Source of the DNA: Pipra filicauda
Lineage: Eukaryota; Chordata; Aves; Passeriformes; Pipridae
Assembly: GCF_003945595.2 (NCBI RefSeq)
Contig: NW_024103696.1
Span: 1,674,001-1,738,000 of the forward strand
Direction of reading: 5' to 3'
Length of the DNA: 64,000 nucleotides
Below, one piece after another: positions 25,278-35,542 of the stretch (position 1 is the first letter of the stretch; each line of letters starts with the position of its first letter). The notes beneath the pieces were generated by a model, which was given only the letters and a program-made list of their open reading frames with translations, made no database searches and was not told where the DNA came from. The position numbers and the translations under genes were made by a program.

Positions 25278-26372
25278 GTAGGGATGCCAGGCACCTGCCA
25301 AAGCCACTCTATCACTCCCCTCCACAACTGGACAGGAGAGAGAAAATATAGCAAAAGATTCATGAGTTTAGATAAGGACTGGAGAGATCACCCACCAAAT
25401 ACCATCGTGGGCAAAACAGACTCAAACTGGGGGTTTTAACTGAATTTATTCCTAAAAAAATCAGAGCAGCATAATGAGAAGGAAAAACAGACCTTAAAAA
25501 CACCATCCCCCACCGCTTCCTCCTTCCCAGCTCTGCCTCTTCCCAGACAGCATTGCAGGGAGACGAGGAGGGGTGATTACAGTCAGTTCATCACAGGTTG
25601 TTTCTGCTACCGCTCAGGAAGAGGAGTCCTTCCCCTGCTCCAGTGTGGGGGTCCCCCCATGGGAGACAGTTCTCCTCCAACTTCTCCAGTGTGAGTCCAT
25701 CCCATAGGCAACAGCTCTCCACAAATTGCTGCAGCATGGGTCACTCCTCCATGGGGTGCAGTCCTTCAGGCACAGGCTGCTCCAGTGTGGATCCCCACAG
25801 GTCACAAGTCCTACCAGGAAACCTGCTTCAGCATGGGCTCCTCTCTCCATGCGTCTTCAGGTCCCTGCCAGGAGCCTGCTCCAGCATGGATTTCCCATGA
25901 GTTCACACACCTCTCTCAGGCATCCACCTGCTCCACTGTGGGTCTTCTCAATGGGCTGCAGGTGGATCTCTGCACTCCTGTGGTCCTCCATGGGCTGCAG
26001 GGAGACAACCTGCTTCACCATGGTCTGCACCACAGGCTGCAGAGAAACCTTGGCTCCAGTGCCTGGAGCACCTCTTCCCCCTCCTTCACCGACCCTGGTA
26101 TCGGCATAGTTGTTCCTCTCATTCTCATTCTGCTTTTCTCTGGCAGCAATTACATCTGCTCAATAACTTTTTTTTCTTTCTTTTCTTAAATATGTTATCA
26201 CAGACGTGTTATCACCATATATGATTGGCCTAGCCTTGCCTAGTGGTGGGTGTCTCCCGGGATGGGCTGGCATTGGCTCTACCAGACATGGGGAAAGCTT
26301 TCAGCAGCTTCTCACAGAAGCCACTCCTGTAGCTCTCCCACTACCAAAACCCAGCAACACAAACCCAATACA
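25278..26372 (-). mobile_element. Avian ERVL-type LTR, about 1.1 kb, with internal minisatellite
   Basis: On the minus strand it begins TGTATTGGGTTTGTGTTGC at 26372 and passes a TATTTAA box near 26186-26192. It then runs through a repeated GC-rich section to the U5 signature (TATTTTCTCTCTCCTGTCCAG, GGTGCCTGGCATCCC) near 25280, where it is truncated. I recognise this as a common avian LTR family. The several 80-130-codon frames on both strands at 25598-26189 are products of the imperfect tandem repeats and have no protein family behind them. Confidence 0.75.
25636..26023. repeat. Diverged minisatellite inside the LTR
   Basis: The motif TGCTCCAG(C/T)(A/G)TGGG recurs on the plus strand at about 25636, 25682, 25727, 25778, 25824, 25877 and 25929. 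Spacing is 45-53 bp. A further unit occurs at 26011 after a double-length gap. Units are diverged, so the array is old or inherited with the LTR family. Confidence 0.75.
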
Positions 26373-29226
26373 CACTCACTGGACATTGCCCCGTAATTGT
26401 TTGATATATGCGTTCACTACAACTTACTGTAATGTTTAAATAGCTGTCACTTGACCTGCTAGTTTAATTTTAAGATAAGTAGTCTCAGGGGCTTTTGTGC
26501 AATATTTCTTTATGCTTGCCTGTACAGTCACAGGTGAGTCACAGCCTCTCATGCAGGTAGACTTGTCACTGAGGAGCTCCATGGTGTCCCATTGCATTCT
26601 GCACTCTGTCTGCTTTGTGGAAAATTTCATTGTTCCTTTTAGGACAACTTGTTCCACAGAAGACTGTATGCTCCCTGATGGGAGCAGCTTCATATTGCAT
26701 ATGAGAGTTAGGCAAGGTAAATAAGGCACGTTGAATTCAGCTCTGACAGCCAAGAACTTGTGTCATATAGCAGTCAGGCTAGCATTTAAAAGTAGTTTCA
26801 AGAATAATTTACATATTCTAATGAAATTCAAATTCAAAACTGGTCATAATAATTAAATCCCAAGGTTCCATGATTGATGTGTGTCAGAAAAAGGAAGAAA
26901 CTTTATTTTTCCAGAGGGGAAAAAAAATTAAAACCAGAAAATGGCCCAAACAAATCTCTTGTTGTGTCAATAAATTTAGTCAGACTAAAACATAAGGCTT
27001 TACATAAATAAGCAAATAATATAAATAAATTAGAGATATGTAAATGATATTCTGGATTTCTCTTTATGTCTTTTGACAGTAGGCCTTAGGACAAATCTGA
27101 AGTCAGGCTTCTGGCTGGATATCAAGAGACCTTAAATATTCCGATTTCCACACCCAGAGGATAGCTGCTGTAACTGCAATTATCAATAATAATACAATTG
27201 GAGAGGTATTCAACAAGGAAGAGGACATTGTTTTATCTTTTATCTAATTTCTTATATCAAGCTCTTTCGCACTGTCTTAGCAACAGGAAATATTTCATGC
27301 TGACTAAGGTTAGCTGCTACAGAGAATATTAAGTGATAAATCTTGTACATATTCTAGGGCTGTATTTTACTTAACTGACTTCATTTGCATCACAACAGGA
27401 GAAAAATACACATACCTGTTTTGAAAACTATTGAGAAATGGTAAAACTGTGGACAGAAAAGTATTAATACAGATAGAAGTCTGCACTTATAACAGTATTA
27501 TAGTTAGAAAAGGGAAGTTGGAAAATGATAATTTATTGAGATATCATGTATGATTTAGGATAACTCCCAGTGTACATAATATTAAACAACAGAATTTTGT
27601 TCATAAAAGAAACAATAAGAAACAGCAACACATGGCTGTATAAACTGGATTTCTGTGTTTGAAAGAGATATTTTTTTACTACACACTACTGCAGAGAGCA
27701 GAAAATCAAGAACATCACACTTAGCTTCACAATTAAAATATATATTAAAAATATTAGTGATTCTAGGTGCATTTGGAGAGAACTTTTAAAAATGAACAAG
27801 GCTGAACTGTCTTCAGTGCCTCTTGGAAGTCTATGCAGTAAGAGAGCAGAAGAATCAAGACTGCATGAGTAACAAACCCAGCATGTGGTGTCAAGTCATT
27901 ACAAACCCCATTGAGATCTCACTTGGTGGTACTGCTAAATCTAAAACTACATGGAATATATGAAATAATTGACTCTTGGTTGGTTACCTATTTATAGCAT
28001 CAGCTTTCTCCTGAAAACCTTTTAAAAAAGTGAAGAATTCATTTAGATAATTGAAAACATTGGAATCCAAAATTATTTCACTTTAAAAAGAGTCCTTAGA
28101 AAACAGGTCTAAAGAATGGTGGCATTTAAAACTCTAAGAAAGCAATTCTTAAACAAAACATAGAGAAAATATTCCTGGTTTTAACAGATACTAGACTATT
28201 AAAATCAATTGGAATTTTTTTTAATTTGTGTATGGCACAGAATAAGTATTGTAATAATATCAAATCGAGCTACATTTTTCTAAATATAAACCATAAGAAA
28301 ATTTCTGAACATACACAAAAAAGTTTCCAAAAATCTTCAGACCCATTTAAGTCATTTTCACAAAGTAGACAATAGACCCATTGTGAGCTAATTGTGAATT
28401 CTGGCATTGAAGTCCATGAGGTGGGTTAAAAGGGTAGGAGTGAAATTTTCCCTTCCCGGAAAAACCTCTACATTTAGCCACATCCCACTCTTAAAAGAGC
28501 TTTTTCTCCTATGGAAGGATATAGAAACCATTTTGTAAGAATGTCAAAAGCTAATGTGAAAGTACTAAATAGACTTTGTTATATGGCTTGGTATTTGTTT
28601 TTTATTTCACAAAGGTACTTTGTAGTTGAGAAAAGCAGGTGTCAGATTGAACAGTACACACTAAATAATTCTATCGAATTTTGAAGTTATACCACATGAC
28701 TGCTTGGACCCAACATCATCTTTCATCCATAGTGGATTTTTTAAAAGAAAGTAAGTTTTATATGGTGGTTTTAGGATTGGAAAGAGCTCAGCTACACGAG
28801 CATTACACTTTCTATGAAGACACATGAAAGAGCGTGTAATAGAAATTTAAGAATCTGGTGAGAAGATTCATGCATTACAAGTGTGCTGGTGAATTATTTG
28901 GTGCTTTTTGTAGGATTTTGTAGGATATTCTTTATTTTAATATTGTATAGAAAATAATGTGTTAGCATACCTGAAGAAACATACTGGAAATTATATCAAA
29001 CTTTATTTCAGAAAGATAAAACCAAAGCAAATTTATCTAAACTTTATTCAGAGTTCTCCCAGAACGATGTTAACTTTTCCTAAGGATATAATTTTTTTTT
29101 TCCTTTCTTTCTTGGTTCTGATATACAAAGTTATGGTTTGCCTGTCTGCATGAACTGAAGGAAGCAAAACGAACTTCAGTTCAGCCAAATACAAAGTCAT
29201 AACCTAAGAAAAAAGACGCAGAACAC
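26373..29226. other. AT-rich non-coding sequence, no gene seen
   Basis: Opposed open frames of 75 and 105 codons overlap at 26436-26753, but neither has a recognisable domain. The rest is AT-rich with short frames only. No RNA gene or repeat family was recognised. Confidence 0.5.
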
Positions 29227-29469
29227 TGTAGGAGTCGGGTTTTAGGGATGGTGGAAGGGGCATCCTGGGAAATGAAGTCCAAATGTACTCCCATGCACAT
29301 GGGTAGTGAGATACCCCCCTAGTGATTGGTCAAGGGAGTCACGTGTCACTAATTGAACCCGTATATAAGCTGTTTTCTCATTTGAATAAAGAGGATTTTG
29401 TTGTTGAACCCCCAATCAGCCAGTCAGGTCTGAATGGTTATTTATTTATTATATTAATAAAGCAATATC
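29227..29469 (+). mobile_element. ERVK-like LTR, left arm
   Basis: Begins TGTAGGAGTCGGG. It carries TATATAA (29362-29368) and AATAAA (29385-29390), spaced as in a short LTR where R is small. It ends in an A/T-rich U5 (ATTATATTAATAAAGC) directly before the primer-binding site at 29470. The terminal CA is degraded to ATATC by alignment with the right arm. Length is about 243 bp. Confidence 0.75.
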
Positions 29470-29491
29470 TGGCGCCCAATGTGAGGTGCCA
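29470..29491. promoter_or_regulatory. Primer-binding site, near-palindromic junction
   Basis: The plus strand begins TGGCGCCCAA, the classical start of a primer-binding site complementary to lysine tRNA. The minus strand of the same 22 bp begins TGGCACC. Compared with the known tRNA-Lys1,2 site (TGGCGCCCAACGTGGGGC), the plus reading differs at 3 of 18 positions, all C-to-T or G-to-A type changes. Seven of the eleven base pairs of the palindrome are still complementary. Both LTR arms use this one site. Confidence 0.75.
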
Positions 29492-29719
29492 TGTATGGCT
29501 TATTAATATAATATAATAAGACATGACCCGACAGCTAGGATTGCAAACAGCCAAATCTTTTATTTGAAAGAAAAGCCCCCAGTATATACCCTCGGGGGGC
29601 ATGTGATTCACCTGGACCAATGACAGTAGTGTACTCACTGGTCATGTGTGTCAGTGTACTTCTGGAGACTCCAAGACCCTGAATGCCTCACCCTGCATCC
29701 CTGGGGTATGCCTCCTACA
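29492..29719 (-). mobile_element. ERVK-like LTR, right arm (inverted)
   Basis: On the minus strand it begins TGTAGGAGGCATACCCC at 29719. It has a TATA box GGTATATACT (29581-29590) and AATAAA (29559-29564), and ends TTATATTAATAAGCCATACA against the primer-binding site. It shares the start, AGGGATG, GA(G/A)TCAC(G/A)TG, ATTGGTC, the TATA/poly-A layout and the AT-rich U5 with the left arm. Overall similarity by eye is only about two thirds, so the two arms look like different subfamilies. Confidence 0.7.
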
Positions 29720-31485
29720 GAACATAACTGGAGAATGTGTAGTACTTTTGTACTTACAGCTTTACCAGGAGTTACAAACTCTGAAAAGAACTTGTCAGTC
29801 TTTAAAGCCAACAAGCTAAACGTGCACTCCTTATTCAGTATTATGGCCAAGAACTGCGGCTTAATCCTTATGGACACTATTAGTTGCAGTAGGAAATTAA
29901 AATTACTTCTGTACTTTTGTAAGCATGACAATTTTCTGTCCATAATATGTGTAGTGTGTTGATAAAATGGAGCAGGTTCAAATACAGACAAGAGATCACT
30001 GAAAAAGTAGAAAATATGATTTGGTGATAAAAGGATCTTAACCTGGAAAAGAAAAAATATGTTGCTCACCCCTTTAGGGTTTTTATTTGCCACAAGCCTG
30101 TTATAAGAAAGGTTTCCTGGCTGTACTTGCAGTCCAGACCCATACAGTGAGATCTCCTGGCAGTTATATTGAGGGAAGTTATGCATAAATATGTCTAAAA
30201 CACCAAAATTATTTAAAAAAAATTGAATATTCAATTCTTAAATAATGGACGATAGGAAACAGTCTGTAAACAGCTCTTCTTGTAAGTCCTTTCCTCAGTC
30301 AAATAAGGAATCTTGCAGGTTTCAGAAAAATCTCTGCAGCTTCCTCTGGTCCTTAGGAAGAAACCTAGCTGGCTGCTAGCTCCATCTCAGCTTCATGTGA
30401 GCTACAGACTCTCACCTTCTTGCTTTGATTCTGTCTCTAATCACCTCTCAGAAGCATGGTGCAATCTGGAAGCATTTCCCTGCTAAACAGACTCATTCAC
30501 TCCCTACAGACTGGGCACAACAGGCACCTGTTCTGATTGTTACCAGTGTTAAAGAAATGATACAGCACTCAGATGAGAAGTCATACAGAAGTCATACATC
30601 AAGGTTTAAGATCTACAAGTAGGAACTACATAATCTCAGACTAAAAATAAAGTAATATTTTAAATTATGAGTACAACAGACCAGTAAAATATGGTGATAG
30701 ATTATTCTTCATATTTCTAAATTTCTAAATCAAGGTCTGAGATATTTTTATATAGTTTAAAGAAAAGATTTACTTTATATTCTTCAAACTGTATTATGCA
30801 GAACTGTAAAATTACATCATCGAAATATCAAACTATTTAAAAAGCAAATGATTATGATAGATTTTTTATTTATACTGTCTCATGTTTTGCTATTGTCACC
30901 AGTGCTCGTGAGCATTGTCAAAATCTTAACATTCCCCCTCTAAATGCTTCTACATTTTCTATTACCATTTAGACAAGTTCATTCTGAAAGCTATAGACTA
31001 CTGTGCTTATTACTAGTCGATGCTTACTACTCTGAGGTCATGAGGCATTGTAGATGGAAACCAGTATAGAACTCATCCCATAGTTCTCACAATATGCCGT
31101 ATCACACCATTGTATAATTTCTACGTATAGCAATAAATCTGCTCTGTGTAAACCTCTGTAGGTAACTTGTGTTTCTGATTAAAATCTTCCCCCTAAAATA
31201 TTTAACTGTTCATAGCATGTCTGATTCCATCCAAGATAGAACGCTGCCACATTATCTTACAGCAACCATGTTTCCTGATCACTAAAGGAATGAGGGTTTT
31301 CCCCCCTGTCTGAACATAATTTTCTCTAATATTTGTTCATTGCCCTGCTGTTAAATTAACAAAAATCACTGAACAGTTATCTACAATGTTAAATTAAGTT
31401 TTGTGGTGATAAAACTTGGGAGCATTTTTTCAGTTGCTAATTACTTCACAAGCAGTGAAACCCTCATTTCTTATTTATGGAAGCA
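29720..31485. other. Non-coding sequence with one long unexplained open frame
   Basis: AT-rich. The minus strand is open from 30234 to 29635 (199 codons from the first Met), the longest frame here that I cannot tie to a retroelement, and it runs into the LTR right arm. The peptide is rich in Phe, Leu, Ile and Ser, with no domain or signal that I recognise. I do not call it a gene. Confidence 0.4.
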
Positions 31486-32031
31486 TGCGGTAGGTTCACC
31501 TTGGCTGAACGCCAGGTGCCCACCCAGCCACTCTATCCCTCCCCTTCCCAGCTGGACAGGGGAGAGAGTAAGGTGGGAAAAGAAAACTACACAAATTGTG
31601 GGTTGCGATAAGGCAGTTTATATTTATGCAAAAAAAAGAAAGCAAAAGCAGCATGTGCGTGCAAAAAGCAGAAGCTAACAGTTAATCTCTACTTCCCATA
31701 AGCAGCGATGGATGGCCACTTCTTTGAGAAGCAGGGCTCCAGCACGCATAACAGTTGTCAGCAGGCAGCCATCAGAGACAGAGTGCCTCCGGTCCTGCTC
31801 CTTGCCTCAGCTTTTATATCTGGGTTGATGTCACATGGTATGGAATATTCCCTTGGTCAGTGTGGGTCAGCTGACCTACTTGTGTCACGTCCCAGGACCT
31901 CGCCCTGGACTGAATGTTACAGTGCTGTGCTCAGAAGTAGCAAAAACATGGATGTGTTATCAACACTCCTCTAGCTACCAATGCAGAACTACTATGGGGA
32001 AAAAAATTCCGGTTCAGCCAGACCCATCACA
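31486..32031 (-). repeat. 3' LTR of the ERVL provirus
   Basis: Starts TGTGATGGGTCTGGC at 32031 on the minus strand. It carries the GTTGATAACACA landmark, a TATA box GATATAAAAG (31811-31820) and an A/T-rich poly-A region near 31615-31630, then U5 and a CA end at 31486. Length is about 546 bp. The U3 core resembles the second ERVL copy at 23939-24417. The target duplication cannot be tested because the 5' end of the provirus is lost. Confidence 0.8.
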
Positions 32032-32045
32032 ATCTCCACCCCTTA
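32032..32045 (-). promoter_or_regulatory. Polypurine tract next to the ERVL 3' LTR
   Basis: On the minus strand AAGGGGTGGAGAT abuts the LTR start at 32031. This is the place and base composition expected for the plus-strand primer of a retrovirus. The same tract, slightly altered, sits at the second ERVL copy (24418-24430). Confidence 0.7.
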
Positions 32046-32287
32046 TTCCATACCATTTATGCCATACCCAGATCCCATATCTGCCTATTTCCTGTGCTTG
32101 CACAGATCTTGTTTTTAGGGCTGTCTTCCACCCCTCCAGGTCTTGGGCTTCATTCCATCAAAATGGATACTCAGGGCAGGAGAAACAATTGATCGTTGGG
32201 CACCAACACCAGCTTGGCTCAGGTCTTGTCCTGTGACTTACTTCCTGCAATATACAACTCAGAATACAAATTATCTTTCACCCAAGG

Positions 32288-33177
32288 TTAAATCTCCTTG
32301 AGGCACTCACACGGGATCTCGCCATCTTCCCTCATTATCCAGGAGGTACATCCTGGTCCCTGAGCAAAGACAATCCTACGAGTGGGTTTGCCTTTGCTCG
32401 AGGTAGGGTTAATCCAAACTGCTTTACCTAACATACCTCTCAAGTGAATTACTGGGACTTTGTCTCCATCCATAGTGTGAAGGGACTCTGATTGGGCAGG
32501 GCCGGCTCGATTGACGGAGCCTCTGGTGTTGACTAGCCATGTAGCCTTTGCTAGGTGCTGATCCCAGTGCTTGAAAGTCCCCCCACCCAATGCCTTCAGA
32601 GTGGTTTTCAACAGTCCATTACACCACTCAACCTTCCTGGCAGCTGCTACATCGTATGGGATATGATACACTCACTCAATGCCATGCTTCTTTGCCCAGG
32701 TAGCAATTAAACTGTTCTTGAAATGGGTCCCATTGTCTGACTCAATCCGCTCTGGGGTGCTGTGTTGCCACTGGACTTGCTTTTCAAGACCCAGGATGGT
32801 ATTTCGGGCAGTGGTATGAGGCACAGGAGATATGTCTCTAACCATCCAGTGTTTACTTCTGCCATGGTAAGCATATAGCGCTTACCTTGGCACGTCTGTG
32901 GCAGTGTGATATAATCAGCCTGGCAAGCCTCTCCGTAGCTATACTTATCCCAACGTCCTCCATACTACAGGAGCTTCAGTCTCTTTGCCTGTTTAATGGC
33001 AGTGCATGTCTCACAATCATGGATAATCTGGGAGATAGTGTCCATGGTTAGATCCACCCCTCGGTCTCGTGCCCATCTATGGGTGGCATCTCTGCCCTGA
33101 TGGCCTGAGGCATCATAGGCCCATCGAGCTACTAACAACTCTCCCTTATGCTGCCAGTCCAGATCTAACTGTGACAC
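32288..33177 (-). pseudogene. ERVL integrase, broken
   Basis: Integrase would join viral cDNA to host DNA. The N-terminal zinc-binding part lies at 32965-33177 (GHQGRDATH, then CETC, the His/His/Cys/Cys pattern). The core shows an ESDNG motif (second catalytic Asp at 32735-32737) and the catalytic Glu at 32627-32629 in KVEWCNGLLK, about 35 residues apart as in the D,D-35-E pattern. The C-terminal part continues with ATWLVNTRGS and WINPTSSKGKP to 32288. A TGA stop separates the DNG part from the C-terminal frame, and the N-terminal and core pieces are in broken frames. Confidence 0.85.
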
Positions 33178-33189
33178 CTTGAGTTGTGC

Positions 33190-33910
33190 AGCTCAATCTG
33201 CTTGTTTGTTGTTGTGATGTTCCCCACTAGCTCGATTTTTGGGCACATAGGCATCTACATGGTGGACTCTCAAAGTCAGCTTCTCTATCCAGGCAGCAGT
33301 GTCTTGCCACATATCAGCAGCCCAGATGGGTTTTCCTCTATGCTTCCAATTAGTCTTCTTCCACTGGTCCAGCCACCCCCACAGAGCATTGGCTATCATC
33401 CACGAGTCAGTGTAGAGGTAAAGCCTTGGCCACTTCTCTCATTAGGCAATGCCCAGGGCCAATTGGACAGCTTTGAGCTCTGCAAATTGACTCGATTCGC
33501 CTTCTCCTTCAGTAACTTCTGCTGCTTGTCAGGTGGGACTCCAGACAGCTGCTTTCCACTTTTGGTTCACCCCTACAATGCAGCAGGAACCATCAGTGAA
33601 GAGAGCACTATGTGTTTCTCCTTAGGGTAACTGATTGTATGGTGGAGCTTCCTCAGCCTGTACCACCTGTTCTCCTTCCTCCTCATCTGCCAGACTGAAG
33701 TTCCCACCTTCAGGCCAATTTGTTATGATCTCTAGGATCCCAGGGCGATTCAGGTTTCCAATTTGAGTGGCGCTGTGTGATCAGAGCAACCCACTTACTC
33801 CATGTAGCATCGGTGGCATGATGCGTAGAGGGCGCCTTTCCCTTGAACATCCAGCTCAGCATTGGTAGTCGGGGTGCCAGGAGGAGCTGTTCTTCTGTGC
33901 CAATCACCTC
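33190..33910 (-). pseudogene. ERVL RNase H / connection region, broken
   Basis: The minus strand encodes YTDSWMIANALWGW, whose TDS is the RNase H catalytic-site motif (YTDS at 33403-33414), continuing through the frame at 33193-33399 with AADMWQDTAAWIEKL and VHHVDAYVPKNRASGEH. The upstream part at 33710-33907 (GKAPSTHHATDATWSKW) belongs to the connection/RNase H start. RNase H removes RNA from the RNA-DNA hybrid in reverse transcription. Stops and shifts separate the two pieces. Confidence 0.8.
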
Positions 33911-34039
33911 TGAGGCTGCTTGTACTCCTTCATAAGCCGCCAGGATCTCCTTCTCTGTAGTGGTGTAGTTGGCCTCAGATCCAATGTAGCTTCGGCTCTA
34001 GAATCCTAGTGGTCGGCCTTGGGCCTCACCACGCACCTT

Positions 34040-35213
34040 TTACCAGAGGCTCCAGGAAGGACCGTTATCCCTGGCTGCAGAGTAAAGTACATTTTTCATG
34101 TTTGGTCCTGTCCTAACTGGCCCAAGGGCCACAGTGTGTGCAAACTCCTGTTTGATCTGTTTAAAGGCTTGCTGCTGTTTGGGGCCCCAGTGGAAATTGT
34201 TCTTCTTATGAGTCACTAAGTAGAGTGGGCTTATGATTTGACTGTACTCAGGGACATGCATCCTCCAGATACCTATGGCACCCGGGAAAGCTTGTGTTTC
34301 CTTCTTGCTGGTCGGTAGAGCCATCGCTGTGATCTTGTTGATGACTTCTCTTGGGATCTGATGACGTCCATCTTGCCACTTCACCCCCAGAAACTGGATC
34401 TCTCTGGCAGGTCCCTTGACCTTACTCTTTTTGATGGCAAGACCGGCTCTGAGGAGAATCCGGATGACTTTCTTTCCCTTCTCAAAAACTTCCTCTGCTG
34501 TGTCCCCCCATACAATGATGTCATCAATATATTGTAGGTGTTCTGGAGCCTCACTCTTCTCTAGTGTAGCCTGGATCAGTCCATGGCAGATGGTGGGACT
34601 GTGTTTCTACCCCTGGGGCAGTCTATTCCAGGTGTACTGCACACCCCTCCTGGTGAAAGCGAACTGCAGCCTGCACTCTGCTGCTAAGGGGATGGAGAAG
34701 AATGCATTTGCAATGTCAGTGGTGGCGTACCACTTCGCTGCCTTGGGACTCCAGTTCATACTGGAGCTCCAGCATGTCTGGCACAGTGGCACTCAGCGAC
34801 AGGGTAACTTTATTCAAGCCATGATAGTCCACAGTTAATCTTCATCCTCCATCAGACTTACGCACAGGCCAGATGGGGCTGTTGAATGGTGAATGGGTCT
34901 TGCTGACACTCCTTGGCTCTCCAGCTCTTGGATCATCTTATGAGTGGGGATCATAGAGTCTTGGTCGTTCGGTATTGTCATTGATATACAGTTGTGGTGG
35001 CAATTGGCACTTGTTGGTCTTTGATTTGCAACAATCCTACAATGGAAGGATCTTCTGAGAGGCCAGGCAGGGTAGATAATTGAATTTCTCTGTAGCCACA
35101 GTAGCTACACCAAAAGCCCATCAATACCCCTTTGGATCTTTGAAGTATCCTCTCCTGAGGTAATCAATGCCAAGGATACAAGGGGCCTCTGAGCCAGTCA
35201 CAATGGGGTGCTT
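34040..35213 (-). pseudogene. ERVL reverse transcriptase, broken
   Basis: The frame at 34607-34792 contains the palm motif YATTDIANAFFSIPL and QYTWNRLPQG. It ends in a TAG at 34607-34609 directly after LPQG. Beyond that stop the minus strand still encodes the catalytic box YIDD at 34520-34531. A later frame at 34040-34384 holds the connection region (HWGPKQQQAFKQIK). Catalytic aspartates thus persist although the frame is interrupted. Confidence 0.85.
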
Positions 35214-35429
35214 TTACCACTTGTCCCTTGTTAAACTCACTTCAGCCTCTAGCACTGATAATTCCTGGCATCCTCCTGTCACTCCAGAGATCCAGATGTG
35301 CTCTGTGCTTCTGTGCCTCGATGGCGTCAATGCGCACTGTGCACCCGTATCTACTAAAGCTTGATATCTCTGCAGATCCGATGTGCCAGGCCATCGAATC
35401 CACACAGTCCAGTAGACCCAATCATCCAT
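35214..35429 (-). pseudogene. ERVL aspartic protease region
   Basis: The frame contains ALVDTGAQCAL; the DTG active-site triad is at 35343-35351. Downstream WISGVTGG and LEAEVSL fit an ERVL protease. The enzyme would process Gag-Pol as a dimer. The surrounding gag and RT frames are not continuous with it. Confidence 0.85.
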
Positions 35430-35542
35430 TTCCTCCTCCTGGCCTAAGGCAGGGCCCCTCTATTCCTGTTCCTGGTCAGAGTATTCACTGTCTGACCCTT
35501 GCAGTGCCAGACCAGAGGTCCCCTCACTGGGATCAAAGTAGT

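Larger units (their letters stand above)
29221..29725. mobile_element. Whole inverted LTR-PBS-LTR unit with flanking 6-bp direct repeats
   Basis: A plus-strand LTR (29227-29469) and a homologous minus-strand LTR (29492-29719) meet tail to tail across a 22-bp centre that is the primer-binding site read from both strands. Both outer ends are TGTAGGAG (the right one inverted). Immediate flanks are GAACAC at 29221-29226 and GAACAT at 29720-29725, fitting one 6-bp target duplication with one change, as class II (ERVK-like) integrase would make. A normal provirus has both LTRs in one direction, so this looks like a single integration of an inverted dimer. Nested insertion is the alternative. Confidence 0.65.

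Noticed and set aside
25598..26189. Overlapping 78-134-codon frames rich in Ser, Pro, His and Cys
   Set aside because: They lie inside an LTR and reflect its GC-rich imperfect tandem repeats; no protein family is recognisable.
29227..29719. Reading the locus as an ordinary provirus with a deleted interior
   Set aside because: The two LTRs point in opposite directions and the right outer end is a U3 end, which deletion alone cannot produce.
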